64,000 bases of DNA from Prosapia bicincta (GCA_036971475.1 JBAIZL010000006.1:91681046-91745045), one strand, 5' to 3'. Counted from the first letter of the stretch, positions 27,341-42,368 are shown. The notes: generated by a model from the letters alone, not told the origin. Translations and numbers: made by a program.

Positions 27341-28050
27341 AATTAAACTATAATATGTATTATAGGAGCTATCGCAATTGTCATATATTTGCTCTAAAAA
27401 AAATGCAAGAATTATAGTTCATGGATTTTGCGATTTCTACAAAAAATGGATTTCTCATTTAAAATGCATAAATAACGTAGCATCGACCATAGATTCGCAT
27501 TGTGCACTTAGAATTGAACTATAATAAGTATTATAGGAGCTATGGCAATTGTCATATATTTGCTCTAAAAAAAATGCATGAATTATAGTTCATGGATTTT
27601 GCGATTTCTACAAAAAATGGATTTCTCATTTAAAATGCATAAATAACGTAGCATCGACCATAGATTCGCATTGTGCACTTAGAATTGAACTATAATAAGT
27701 AATATAGGAGCTATGGCAATTGTCATATATTTGCTCTAAAAAAAATGCATGAATTATAGTTCATGGATTTTGCGATTTCTACAAAAAATGGATTTCTCAT
27801 TTAAAATGCATTAATAACGTAGAATCGACCATAGATTCGCATTGTGCACTTAGAATTGAACTATAATAAGTGTTATAGGAGCTATCGCAATTGTCATATA
27901 TTTGCTCTACAAAAAATGCATGAATTATAGTTCTGGGATTTTGCGATTTCTACAAAAAATGGATTTCTCATTTAAAATGCATAAATAACGTAGAATCGAC
28001 CATAGATTCGCATTGTGCACTTAGAATTGAACTATAATAAGTATTATAGA
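27341..28050. repeat. Dispersed four-monomer module, first copy
   Basis: The order AATTAAACTAT (27341), GCAAGAATTATAG, two monomers with GCATCG, AGTAATATAGG, then AGTGTTATAGG with CTCTACAAAA and GTTCTGGGATT is found here. The same order returns at 38281, 43051, 52780 and 53465. It is the copy furthest from the others and has a private AATATGTAT in its first monomer. Confidence 0.85.
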
Positions 28051-28619
28051 AGCTATCGCAATTGTCATATATTTGCTCTAAAAAAAATGCATGAATTATA
28101 GTTCATGGATTTTGCGATTTCTACAAAAAATGGATTTCTCATTTAAAATGCATAAATAACGTAGCATCGACCATAGATTCGCATTGTGCACTTAGAATTG
28201 AACTATAATAAGTATTATAGGAGCTATGGCAATTGTCATATATGTGCTCTAAAAAAAATGCATGAATTATAGTTCATGGATTTTGCAATTTCTACAAAAA
28301 ATGGATTTCTCATTTAAAATGCATTAATAACGTAGAATCGACCATAGATTCGCATTGTGCACTTAGAATTGATCTATAATACGTATTATAGGAGCTATGG
28401 CAATTGTCATATATTTGCTCTAAAAAAAATGCATGAATTATAGTTCATGGATTTTGCGATTTCTCCAAAAAATGGATTTCTCATTTAAAATGCATTAATA
28501 ACGTAGAATCGACCATAGATTCGCATTGTGTACTTAGAATTGATCTATAATAAGTATTATAGGAGCTATCGCAATTGTCATATATTTGCTCTAAAAAAAA
28601 TGCATGAAATATAGTTCAT

Positions 28620-31600
28620 GGAGTTTGCGATTTCTACAAAAAATGGATTTCTCATTTAAAATGCATTAATAACGTAGAATCGACCATAGATTCGCATTGT
28701 GCACTTAGAATTGAACTATAATAAGTATTATAGGAGCTATCGCAATTGTCATATATTTGCTCTAAAAAAAATGCATGAATTATAGTTCATGGATTTTGCG
28801 ATTTCTACAAAAAATGGATTTCTCATTTAAAATGCATTAATAACGTAGAATCGACCATAGGCATTGTGCACTTAGAATTGAACTATAATAAGTGTTATAG
28901 GAGCTATCGCAATTGTCATATATTTGCTCTAAAAAAATGCATGAAATATAGTTCATGGATTTTGCGATTTCTACAAAAAATGGATTTCTTATTTAAAATG
29001 CATTAATAACGTAGAATCGACCATAGATTCGCATTGTGCACTTAGAATTAAACTATAATAAGTATTATAGGAGCTATCGCAATTGTCATATATTTGCTCT
29101 AAAAAAAATGCATGAATTATAGTTCATGGATTTTGCGATTTCTACAAAAAATGGATTTCTCATTTAAAATGCATAAATAACGTAGCATCGACCACAGATT
29201 CGCATTGTGCACTTAGTATTGAACTATAATAAGTATTATAGGAGCTATGGCAATTGTCATATATTTGCTCTAAAAAAAATGCATGAATTATAGTTCATGG
29301 ATTTTGCGATTTCTACAAAAAATGGATTTCTCATTTAAAATGCATAAATAACGTAGCATCGACCATAGATTCGCATTGTGCACTTAGAATTGAACTATAA
29401 TAAGTATTATAGGAGCTATGGCAATTGTCATATATTTGCTCTAAAAAAAATGCATGAATTATAGTTCATGGATTTTGCGATTTCTACAAAAAATGGATTT
29501 CTCATTTAAAATGCATAAATAACGTAGCATCGACCATAGATTCGCATTGTGCACTTAGAATTGAACTATAATAACTATTATAGGAGCTATGGCAATTGTC
29601 ATATATTTGCTCTAAAAACAATGCATGAATTATAGTTCATGGATTTTGCGATTTCTACAAAAAATGGATTTCTTATTTAAAATGCATAAATAACGTAGAA
29701 TCGACCACAGATTCGCATTGTGCACTTAGAATTGAACTATAATAAGTATTATAGGAGCTATCGCAATTGTCATATATTTGCTCTAAAAAAAATGCATGAA
29801 TTATAGTTCATGGATTTTGCGATTTCTACAAAAAATGGATTTCTCATTTGAAAAGCATTAATAACGTAGAATCGACCATAGATTCGCATTGTGCACTTAG
29901 AATTGAACTATATTAAGTATTATAGGAGCTATGGCAATTGTCATATATTTGCTCTAAAAAAAATGCATGAATTATAGTTCATGGATTTTGCGATTTTTAC
30001 AAAAAATGGATTTCTCATTTAAAATGCATTAATAACGTAGAATCGACCATAGATTCGCATTGTGCACTTAGAATTGAACTATAATAAGTATTATAGGACC
30101 TATGGCAATTGTCATATATTTGCTCTAAAAAAAATGCATGAATTATAGTTCATGGATTTTGCGATTTCTCCAAAAAATGGATTTCTCATTTAAAATGCAT
30201 TAATAACGTAGAATCGACCATAGATTCGCATTGTGCACTTAGAATTGAACTATAATAAGTGTTATAGGAGCTATCGCAATTGTCATATATTTGCTCTACA
30301 AAAAATGCATGAAATATAGTTCATGGATTTTGCGATTTCTACAAAAAATGGATTTCTCATTTAAAATGCATTAATAACGTAGAATCGACCATAGATTCGC
30401 ATTGTGCACTTAGAATTGAACTATAATAAGTATTATAGGAGGTATCGCAATTGGCATATATTTGCTCTAAAGAAAATGCATGAAATATAGTTCATGGAGT
30501 TTGCGATTTCTACAAAAAATGGATTTCTCATTTAAAATGCATTAATAACGTAGAATCGACCATAGTTTCGCATTGTGCACTTAGAATTGAACTATAATAA
30601 GTATTATAGGAGCTATCGCAATTGTCATATATTTGCTCTAAAAAAAATGCATGAATTATAGTTCATGGATTTTGCGATTTCTACAAAAAATGGATTTCTC
30701 ATTTAAAATGCATTAATAACGTAGAATCGACCATAGATTCGCATTGTGCACTTAGAATTAAACTATAATAAGTATTATAGGAGCTATCGCAATTGTCATA
30801 TATTTGCTCTAAAAAAAATGCATGAATTATAGTTCATGGATTTTGCGATTTCTACAAAAAATGGATTTCTCATTTAACATGCATAAATAACGTAGCATCG
30901 ACCATAGATTCGCATTGTGCACTTAGTATTGAACTATAATAAGTATTATAGGAGCTATGGCAATTGTCATATATTTGCTCTAAAAAAAATGCATGAATTA
31001 TAGTTCATGGATTTTGCGATTTCTACAAAAAATGGATTTCTCATTTAAAATGCATAAATAACGTAGCATCGACCATAGATTCGCATTGTGCACTTAGAAT
31101 TGAACTATAATAAGTATTATAGGAGCTATGGCAATTGACATATATTTGCTGTAAACAAAATGCATGAATTATAGTTCATGGATTTTGCTATTTCTACAAA
31201 AAATGGATTTCTCATTTAAAATGCATAAATAACGTAGCATCGACCATAGATTCGCATTGTGCACTTAGAATTGAACTATAATAACTATTATAGGAGCTAT
31301 GGCAATTGTCATATATTTGCTCTAAAAACAATGCATGAATTATAGTTCATGGATTTTGCGATTTCTACAAAAAATGGATTTCTTATTTAAAATGCATAAA
31401 TAACGTAGAATCGACCATAGATTCGCATTGTGCACTTAGAATTGAACTATAATAAGTATTATAGGAGCTATCGCAATTGTCATATATTTGCTCTAAAAAA
31501 AATGCATGAATTATAGTTCATGGATTTTGCGATTTCTACAAAAAATGGATTTCTCATTTGAAAAGCATTAATAACGTAGAATCGACCATAGATTCGCATT

Positions 31601-33400
31601 GTGCACTTAGAATTGAACTATATTAAGTATTATAGGAGCTATGGCAATTGTCATATATTTGCTCTAAAAAAAATGCATGAATTATAGTTCATGGATTTTG
31701 CGATTTTTACAAAAAATGGATTTCTCATTTAAAATGCATTAATAACGTAGAATCGACCATAGATTCGCATTGTGCACTTAGAATTGAACTATAATAAGTA
31801 TTATAGGACCTATGGCAATTGTCATATATTTGCTCTAAAAAAAATGCATGAATTATAGTTCATGGATTTTGCGATTTCTCCAAAAAATGGATTTCTCATT
31901 TAAAATGCATTAATAACGTAGAATCGACCATAGATTCGCATTGTGCACTTAGAATTGAACTATAATAAGTGTTATAGGAGCTATCGCAATTGTCATATAT
32001 TTGCTCTACAAAAAATGCATGAAATATAGTTCATGGATTTTGCGATTTCTACAAAAAAGGATTTCTCATTTAAAATGCATTAATAACGTAGAATCGACCA
32101 TAGATTCGCATTGTGCACTTAGAATTGAACTATAATAAGTATTATAGGAGGTATCGCAATTGGCATATATTTGCTCTAAAAAAAATGCATGAAATATAGT
32201 TCATGGAGTTTGCGATTTCTACAAAAAATGGATTTCTCATTTAAAATGCATTAATAACGTAGAATCGACCATAGTTTCGCATTGTGCACTTAGAATTGAA
32301 CTATAATAAGTATTATAGGAGCTATCGCAATTGTCATATATTTGCTCTAAAAAAAATGCATGAATTATAGTTCATGGATTTTGCGATTTCTACAAAAAAT
32401 GGATTTCTCATTTAAAATGCATTAATAACGTAGAATCGACCATAGATTCGCATTGTGCACTTAGAATTAAACTATAATAAGTATTATAGGAGCTATCGCA
32501 ATTGTCATATATTTGCTCTAAAAAAAATGCATGAATTATAGTTCATGGATTTTGCGATTTCTACAAAAAATGGATTTCTCATTTAACATGCATAAATAAC
32601 GTAGCATCGACCATAGATTCGCATTGTGCACTTAGTATTGAACTATAATAAGTATTATAGGAGCTATGGCAATTGTCATATATTTGCTCTAAAAAAAATG
32701 CATGAATTATAGTTCATGGATTTTGCGATTTCTACAAAAAATGGATTTCTCATTTAAAATGCATAAATAACGTAGCATCGACCATAGATTCGCATTGTGC
32801 ACTTAGAATTGAACTATAATAAGTATTATAGGAGCTATGGCAATTGACATATATTTGCTGTAAACAAAATGCATGAATTATAGTTCATGGATTTTTCTAT
32901 TTCTACAAAAAATGGATTTCTCATTTAAAATGCATAAATAACGTAGCATCGACCATAGATTCGCATTGTGCACTTAGAATTGAACTATAATAAGTATTAT
33001 AGGAGCTATGGCAATTGTCATATATTTGCTCTAAAAACAATGCATGAATTATAGTTCATGGATTTTGCGATTTCTACAAAAAATGGATTTCTTATTTAAA
33101 ATGCATAAATAACGTAGAATCGACCATAGATTCGCATTGTGCACTTAGAATTGAACTATAATAAGTATTATAGGAGCTATCGCAATTGTCATATATTTGC
33201 TCTAAAAAAAATGCATGAATTATAGTTCATGGATTTTGCGATTTCTACAAAAAATGGATTTCTCATTTGAAAAGCATTAATAACGTAGAATCGACCATAG
33301 ATTCGCATTGTGCACTTAGAATTGAACTATATTAAGTATTATAGGAGCTATGGCAATTGTCATATATTTGCTCTAAAAAAAATGCATGAATTATAGTTCA
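28620..33400. repeat. 1,710-bp decamer HOR, about 2.8 copies
   Basis: CTCTAAAAACAATG lies at 29611, 31321 and 33030, spaced 1,710 and 1,709; the missing base is the deletion in ACAAAAAAGG near 32057. Around it the same order repeats: CATGGAGTTTGCG (28621, 30497), TTTAACATGC (30875, 32584), CTTAGTATTG, TTTCTTATTTAAA, CATTTGAAAAGC and ACTATATTAAG. The first interval between GAGTTTGCG markers is 1,876 bases, eleven monomers less five bases, because of a four-base deletion at 28860 (ATTC lost after CATAG) and a short A-run near 28930. Copies diverge after about 33.4 kb. Confidence 0.93.
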
Positions 33401-35616
33401 TGGATTTTGCGATTTCCACAAAAAATGGATTTCTCATTTAAAATGCATTAATAACGTAGAATCGACCATAGATTCGCATTGTGCACTTAGAATTTAACTA
33501 TAATAAGTATTATAGAAGCTATCGCAATTGTCATATATTTGCTCTAAAAAAAATGCATGAATTATAATTCATGGATTTTGCGATTTTTACAAAAAATGGA
33601 TTTCTCATTTAAAATGCATTAATAACGTAGAATCGACCATAGATTCGCATTGTGCACTTAGAATTGAACTATAATGAGTATTATAGGAGCTATCGCAATT
33701 GTCATATATTTGCTCTAAAAAAAATGCATGAATTATAGTTCATGGATTTTGCGATTTCTACAAAAAATGGATTTCTCATTTAAAATGCATTAATAACGTA
33801 GAATCGACCATAGATTGGCATTGTGCACTTAGAATTGAACTATAATAAGTATTATAGGAGCTATGGCAATTGTCATATATTTGCTCTAAAAAAAAATGCA
33901 TGAATTATAGTTCATGGATTTTGCGATTTCCACAAAAAATGGATTTCTCATTTAAAATGCATTAATAACGTAGAATCGACCATAGATTCGCATTGTGCAC
34001 TTAGAATTGAACTATAATAAGTATTATAGGAGCTATCGCAATTGTCGTATATTTGCTCTAAAAAAAATGCATGAAATATAGTTCATGGATTTTGCGATTT
34101 CTACAAAAAATGGATTTCTCATTTAAAATGCATTAATAACGTAGAATCGACCATAGATTCGCATTGTGCACTTAGAATTGAACTATAATAAGTATTATAG
34201 GAGCTATCGCAATTGTCATATATTTGCTCTAAAAAAAATGCATGAATTATAGTTCATGGATTTTGCGATTTTTACAAAAAATGGATTTCTCATTTAAAAT
34301 GCATTAATAACGTAGAATCGACCATAGATTCGCATTGTGCACTTAGAATTGAACTATAATAAGTATTATAGGAGCTATGGCAATTGTCATATATTTGCTC
34401 TAAAAAAAATGCATGAATTATAGTTCATGGATTTTGCGATTTCTACAAAAAATGGATTTCTCATTTAAAATGCATTAATAACGTAGAATCGACCATAGAT
34501 TCGCATTGTGCACTTAGAATTGAACTATAATAAGTGTTATAGGAGCTATCGCAATTGTCATATATTTGCTCTACAAAAAATGTATGAAATATAGTTCTGG
34601 GATTTTGCGATTTCTACAAAAAATGGATTTCTCATTTAAAATGCATAAATAACGTAGAATCGACCATAGATTCGCATTGTGCACTTAGAATTGAACTATA
34701 ATAAGTATTATAGGAGCTATCGCAATTGTCATATATTTGCTCTAAAAAAAATGCATGAATTATAGTTCATGGATTTTGCAATTTCTACAAAAAATGGATT
34801 TCTCATTTAAAATGCATTAATAACGTAGAATCGACCATAGATTCGCATTGTCCACTTACAATTAAACTATAATAAGTATTATAGGAGCTATCGCAATTGT
34901 CATATATTTGCTCTAAAAAAAATGCATGAATTATAGTTCATGGATTTTGCGATTTCTACAAAAAATGGATTTCTCATTTGAAAAGCATTAATAACGTAGA
35001 ATCGACCATAGATTCGCATTGTGCACTTAGAATTGAACTATATTAAGTATTATAGGAGCTATGGCAATTGTCATATATTTGCTCTAAAAAAAATGCATGA
35101 ATTATAGTTCATGGATTTTGCGATTTTTACAAAAAATGGATTTCTCATTTAAAATGCATTAATAACGTAGAATCGACCATAGATTCGCATTGTGCACTTA
35201 GAATTGAACTATAATAAGTATTATAGGAGCTATGGCAATTGTCATATATTTGCTCTAAAAAAAAAGCATGAATTATAGTTCATGGATTTTGCGATTTCTA
35301 CAAAAAATGGATTTCTCATTTAAAATGCATTAATAACGTAGAATCGACCATAGATTCGCATTGTGCACTTAGAATTGAACTATAATAAGTGTTATAGGAG
35401 CTATCGCAATTGTCATATATTTGTTCTACAAAAAATGCATGAATTATAGTTCTGGGATTTTGCGATTTCTACAAAAAATGGATTTCTCATTTAAAATGCA
35501 TAAATAACGTAGCATCGACCATAGATTCGCATTGCGCACTTAGAATTGAACTATAATAAGTATTATAGGAGCTATGGCAATTGTCATATATTTGCTCTAA
35601 AAAAAATGCATGAATT
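33400..35616. repeat. Mixed monomers between two HOR blocks
   Basis: Thirteen monomers. Two AGTGTTATAGG monomers followed by GTTCTGGGATT appear near 34.53-34.60 kb and 35.39-35.46 kb, and CATTTGAAAAGC plus ACTATATTAAG near 34.98-35.05 kb, so pieces of both neighbouring blocks are mixed here. No gene or foreign insertion is seen. Confidence 0.8.
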
Positions 35617-38600
35617 ATAGTTCATGGATTTTGCAATTTCTACAAAAAATGGATTTCTCATTTAAAATGCATTAATAACGTAGAATCGACCATAGATTCG
35701 CATTGTGCACTTAGAATTGATCTATAATACGTATTATAGGAGCTATTGCAATTGTCATATATTTGCTCTAAAAAAAATGCATGAATTATAGTTCATGAAT
35801 TTTGCGATTTCTCCAAAAAATGGATTTCTCATTTAAAATGCATTAATAACGTAGAATCGACCATAGATTCGCATTATGCACTTAGAATTGAACTATAATA
35901 AGTATTATAGGAGGTATCGCAATTGGCATATATTTGCTCTAAAAAAAATGCATGAAATATAGTTCATGGAGTTTGCGATTTCTACAAAAAATGGATTTCT
36001 CATTTAAAATGCATTAATAACGTAGAATCGACCATAGATTCGCATTGTGCACTTAGAATTGAACTATAATAAGTATTATAGGAGCTATCGCAATTGTCAT
36101 ATATTTGCTCTAAAAAAAATGCATGAATTATAGTTCATGGATTTTGCGATTTCTACAAAAAATGGATTTCTCATTTAAAATGCATTAATAACGTAGAATC
36201 GACCATAGATTCGCATTGTGCACTTAGAATTAAACTGTAATAAGTATTATAGGAGCTATCGCAATTATCATATATTTGCTCTAAAAAAAATGCATGAATT
36301 ATAGTTCATGGATTTTGCGATTTCTACAAAAAATGGATTTCTCATTTAAAATGCATAAATAACGTAGCATCGACCATAGATTCGCATTGTGCACTTAGTA
36401 TTGAACTATAATAAGTATTATAGGAGCTATGGCAATTGTCATATATTTGCTCTAAAAAAAATGCATGAATTATAGTTCATGGATTTTGCGATTTCTACAA
36501 AAAATGGATTTCTCATTTAAAATGCATAAATAACGTAGCATCGACCATAGATTCGCATTGTGCACTTAGAATTGAACTATAATAAGTATTATAGGAGCTA
36601 TGGCAATTGTCATATATTTGCTCTAAAAACAATGCATGAATTATAGTTCATGGATTTTGCGATTTCTACAAAAAATGGATTTCTTATTTAAAATGCATAA
36701 TTAACGTAGAATCGACCATAGATTCGCATTGTGCACTTAGAATTGAACTATAATAAGTATTATAGGAGCTATCGCAATTGTCATATATTTGCTCTAAAAA
36801 AAATGCATGAATTATAGTTCATGGATTTTGCGATTTCTACAAAAAATGGATTTCTCATTTGAAAAGCATTAATAACGTAGAATCGACCATAGATTCGCAT
36901 TGTGCACTTAGAATTAAACTGTAATAAGTATTATAGGAGCTATCGCAATTGTCATATATTTGCTCTAAAAAAAATGCATGAATTATAGTTCATGGATTTT
37001 GCGATTTCTACAAAAAATGGATTTCTCATTTAAAATGCATTAATAACGTAGAATCGAAAATAGATTCGCATTGTGCACTTAGAATTGAACTATAATAAGT
37101 ATTATAGGAGCTATCGCAATTGTCATATATTTGCTCTAAAAAAAATGCATGAATTATAGTTCATGGATTTTGCGATTTCTACAAAAAATGGATTTCTCAT
37201 TTAAAATGCATAAATAACGTAGCATCGACCATAGATTCGCATTGTGCACTTAGAATTGAACTATAATAAGTATTATAGGAGCTATGGCAATTGTCATATA
37301 TTTGCTCTAAAAACAATGCATGAATTATAGTTCATGGATTTTGCGATTTCTACAAAAAATGGATTTCTTATTTAAAATGCATAAATAACGTAGAATCGAC
37401 CATAGATTCGCATTGTGCACTTAGAATTGAACTATAATAAGTATTATAGGAGCTATCGCAATTGTCATATATTTGCTCTAAAAAAAATGCATGAATTATA
37501 GTTCATGGATTTTGCGATTTCTACAAAAAATGGATTTCTCATTTGAAAAGCATTAATAACGTAGAATCGACCATAGATTCGCATTGTGCACTTAGAATTG
37601 AACTATATTAAGTATTATAGGAGCTATGGCAATTGTCATATATTTGCTCTAAAAAAAATGCATGAATTATAGTTCATGGATTTTGCGATTTCTACAAAAA
37701 ATGGATTTCTCATTTAAAATGCATTAATAACGTAGAATCGACCATAGATTCGCATTGTGCACTTAGAATTTACCTATAATAAGTATTATAGGAGCTATCG
37801 CAATTGTCATATATTTGCTCTAAAAAAAATGCATGAATTATAGTTCATGGATTTTGCGATTTTTACAAAAAATGGATTTCTCATTTAAAATGCATTAATA
37901 ACGTAGAATCGACCATAGATTCGCATTGTGCACTTAGAATTGAACTATAATAAGTATTATAGGAGCTATGGCAATTGTCATATATTTGCTCTAAAAAAAA
38001 TGCATGAATTATAGTTCATGGATTTTGCGATTTCTACAAAAAATGGATTTCTCATTTAAAATGCATTAATAACGTAGAATCGACCATAGATTCGCATTGT
38101 GCACTTAGAATTGAACTATAATAAGTGTTATAGGAGCTATCGCAATTGTCATATATTTGCTCTACAAAAAATGCATGAATGAAAAGTTCATGGATTTTGC
38201 GATTTCTACAAAAAATGGATTTCTCATTTAAAATGCATTAATAACGTAGAATCGACCATAGATTCGCATTGTGCACTTAGAATTAAACTATAATAAGTAT
38301 TATAGGAGCTATCGCAATTGTCATGTATTTGCTCTAAAAAAAATGCAAGAATTATAGTTCATGGATTTTGCGATTTCTACAAAAAATGGATTTCTCATTT
38401 AAAATGCATAAATAACGTAGCATCGACCATAGATTCGCATTGTGCACTTAGAATTGAACTATAATAAGTATTATAGGAGCTATGGTAATTGTCATATATT
38501 TGCTCTAAAAAAAATGCATGAATTATAGTTCATGGATTTTGCGATTTCTACAAAAAATGGATTTCTCATTTAAAATGCATAAATAACGTAGCATCGACCA

Positions 38601-40383
38601 TAGATTCGCATTGTGCACTTAGAATTGAACTATAATAAGTAATATAGGAGCTATGGCAATTGTCATATATTTGCTCTAAAAAAAATGCATGAATTATAGT
38701 TCATGGATTTTGCGATTTCTACAAAAAATGGATTTCTCATTTAAAATGCATTAATAACGTAGAATCGACCATAGATTCGCATTGTGAACTTAGAATTGAA
38801 CTATAATAAGTGTTATAGGAGCTATCGCAATTGTCATATATTTGCTCTACAAAAAATGCATGAATTATAGTTCTAGGATTTTGCGATTTCTACAAAAAAT
38901 GGATTTCTCATTTAAAATGCATAAATAACGTAGAATCGACCATAGATTCGCATTGTGCACTTAGAATTGAACTATATTAAGTATTATAGAAGCTATCGCA
39001 ATTGTCATATATTTGCTCTAAAAAAAATGCATGAATTATAGTTCATGGATTTTGCGATTTCTACAAAAAATGGATTTCTCATTTAAAATGCATTAATAAC
39101 GTAGAATCGAAAATAGATTCGCATTGTGCACTTAGAATTGAACTATAATAAGTATTATAGGAGCTATCGCAATTGTCATATATTTGCTCTAAAAAAAATG
39201 CATGAATTATAGTTCATGGATTTTGCGATTTCTACAAAAAATGGATTTCTCATTTGAAATGCATTAATAACGTAGAATCGACCATAGATTCGCATTGTGC
39301 ACTTAGAATTGAACTATAATAAGTATTATAGGAGCTATCGCAATTGTCATATATTTGCTCTAAAAAAAATGCATGAATTATAGTTCATGGATTTTGCGAT
39401 TTCTACAAAAAATGGATTTCTCATTTGAAATGCATTAATAACGTAGAATCGACCATAGATTCGCATTGTGCACTTAGAATTGAACTATAATAAGTATTAT
39501 AGGAGCTATGGCAATTGTCATATATTTGCTCTAAAAAAAATGCATGAATTATAGTTCATGGATTTTGCGATTTCTACAAAAAATGGATTTCTCATTTAAA
39601 ATGCATTTAAAAACGTAGAATCGACCATAGATTCGCATTGTGCACTTAGAATTGAACTATAATAAGTATTATAGGAGCTATGGCAATTGTCATATATTTG
39701 CTTTAAAAAAAAATGCATGAATTATAGTTCATGGATTTTGCGATTTCTACAAAAAATGGATTTCTCATTTAAAATGCATAATTAACGTAGAATCGACCAT
39801 AGATTCGCATTGTGCACTTAGAATTGAACTATAATAAGTATTATAGGAGCTATCGTAATTGTCATATATTTGCTCTAAAAAAAAATGCATGAATTATAGT
39901 TCATGGATTTTGCGATTTCTACAAAAAATGGATTTCTCATTTAAAATGCATTAATAACGTAGAATCGACCATAGATTCGCATTGTGCACTTAGAATTGAA
40001 CTATAATAAGTGTTATAGAAGCTATCGCAATTGTCATATATTTGCTCTACAAAAAATGCATGAATTATAGTTCTGGGATTTTGCGATTTCTACAAAAAAT
40101 GGATTTCTCATTTAAAATGCATAAATAACGTAGAATCGACCATAGATTCGCATTGTGCACTTAGAATTGAACTATAATAAGTATTATAGGAGCTATCGCA
40201 ATTGTCATATATTTGCTCTAAAAAAAATGCATGAATTATAGTTCATGGATTTTGCGATTTCTACAAAAAATGGATATCTCATTTAAAATGCATTAATAAC
40301 GTAGAATCGACCATAGATTCGCATTGTGCACTTAGAATTAAACTATAATAAGTATTATAGGAGCTATCGCAATTGTCATATAT
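35617..40383. repeat. Large tandem block, copy A (about 4.77 kb)
   Basis: Markers recur at a constant offset of 4,770 bases in copy B: GATCTATAATACG plus GGAGCTATTGC (35721, 40491), and GAATGAAAAGTTC (38181, 42951). In between come GGAGGTATCGC with TTGGCATAT, GAGTTTGCG, AAACTGTAAT, CTTAGTATTG, AAAAACAATG, TTTCTTATTT, GAAAAGC, ACTATATTAAG and AATTTACCTAT. Downstream are the dispersed module, CGAAAATAG, TTTGAAATGC twice, ATTTAAAAACG, GCTTTAAAAAA, CATAATTAACG, ATCGTAATTG and GGATATCTC. The block contains 28 monomers, is almost identical to copy B, and ends in a monomer missing 22 bases. Confidence 0.93.
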
Positions 40384-40398
40384 TATATAGTTCATGGA
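40377..40398. other. 22-bp deletion at the copy A/B junction
   Basis: CATATATT runs directly into ATATAGTTCATGG, so the end of TTTGCTC, the A8 tract and the left arm of dyad I are gone. The distance between flanking CTTAGAATT words is 149 (40331 to 40480) instead of 171. The identical junction is at 45831. TATAT-type microhomology lies at the break. Confidence 0.95.
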
Positions 40399-41000
40399 TT
40401 TTGCAATTTCTACAAAAAATGGATTTCTCATTTAAAATGCATTAATAACGTAGAATCGACCATAGATTCGCATTGTGCACTTAGAATTGATCTATAATAC
40501 GTATTATAGGAGCTATTGCAATTGTCATATATTTGCTCTAAAAAAAATGCATGAATTATAGTTCATGAATTTTGCGATTTCTCCAAAAAATGGATTTCTC
40601 ATTTAAAATGCATTAATAACGTAGAATCGACCATAGAATCGCATTATGCACTTAGAATTGAACTATAATAAGTATTATAGGAGGTATCGCAATTGGCATA
40701 TATTTGCTCTAAAAAAAATGCATGAAATATAGTTCATGGAGTTTGCGATTTCTACAAAAAATGGATTTCTCATTTAAAATGCATTAATAACGTAGAATCG
40801 ACCATAGATTCGCATTGTGCACTTAGAATTGAACTATAATAAGTATTATAGGAGCTATCGCAATTGTCATATATTTGCTCTAAAAAAAATGCATGAATTA
40901 TAGTTCATGGATTTTGCGATTTCTACAAAAAATGGATTTCTCATTTAAAATGCATTAATAACGTAGAATCGACCATAGATTCGCATTGTGCACTTAGAAT

Positions 41001-42368
41001 TAAACTGTAATAAGTATTATAGGAGCTATCGCAATTATCATATATTTGCTCTAAAAAAAATGCATGAATTATAGTTCATGGATTTTGCGATTTCTACAAA
41101 AAATGGATTTCTCATTTAAAATGCATAAATAACGTAGCATCGACCATAGATTCGCATTGTGCACTTAGTATTGAACTATAATAAGTATTATAGGAGCTAT
41201 GGCAATTGTCATATATTTGCTCTAAAAAAAATGCATGAATTATAGTTCATGGATTTTGCGATTTCTACAAAAAATGGATTTCTCATTTAAAATGCATAAA
41301 TAACGTAGCATCGACCATAGATTCGCATTGTGCACTTAGAATTGAACTATAATAAGTATTATAGGAGCTATGGCAATTGTCATATATTTGCTCTAAAAAC
41401 AATGCATGAATTATAGTTCATGGATTTTGCGATTTCTACAAAAAATGGATTTCTTATTTAAAATGCATAAATAACGTAGAATCGACCATAGATTCGCATT
41501 GTGCACTTAGAATTGAACTATAATAAGTATTATAGGAGCTATCGCAATTGTCATATATTTGCTCTAAAAAAAATGCATGAATTATAGTTCATGGATTTTG
41601 CGATTTCTACAAAAAATGGATTTCTCATTTGAAAAGCATTAATAACGTAGAATCGACCATAGATTCGCATTGTGCACTTAGAATTAAACTGTAATAAGTA
41701 TTATAGGAGCTATCGCAATTATCATATATTTGCTCTAAAAAAAATGCATGAATTATAGTTCATGGATTTTGCGATTTCTACAAAAAATGGATTTCTCATT
41801 TAAAATGCATAAATAACGTAGCATCGACCATAGATTCGCATTGTGCACTTAGTATTGAACTATAATAAGTATTATAGGAGCTATGGCAATTGTCATATAT
41901 TTGCTCTAAAAAAAATGCATGAATTATAGTTCATGGATTTTGCGATTTCTACAAAAAATGGATTTCTCATTTAAAATGCATAAATAACGTAGCATCGACC
42001 ATAGATTCGCATTGTGCACTTAGAATTGAACTATAATAAGTATTATAGGAGCTATGGCAATTGTCATATATTTGCTCTAAAAACAATGCATGAATTATAG
42101 TTCATGGATTTTGCGATTTCTACAAAAAATGGATTTCTTATTTAAAATGCATAAATAACGTAGAATCGACCATAGATTCGCATTGTGCACTTAGAATTGA
42201 ACTATAATAAGTATTATAGGAGCTATCGCAATTGTCATATATTTGCTCTAAAAAAAATGCATGAATTATAGTTCATGGATTTTGCGATTTCTACAAAAAA
42301 TGGATTTCTCATTTGAAAAGCATTAATAACGTAGAATCGACCATAGATTCGCATTGTGCACTTAGAAT
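41001..42368. repeat. 684-bp tetramer duplication inside copy B
   Basis: AAACTGTAAT plus AATTATCATAT, CTTAGTATTG, AAAAACAATG, TTTCTTATTT and GAAAAGC repeat at 41001 and 41685, 684 bases apart. In copy A the corresponding spacing is also 684 (36231, 36915), but the second tetramer there carries different variants in its first part. Confidence 0.88.

Noticed and set aside
28855..28870. Insertion site of a mobile element at the four-base deletion
   Set aside because: Only four bases are missing, with no target-site duplication or foreign sequence. It is a simple deletion.
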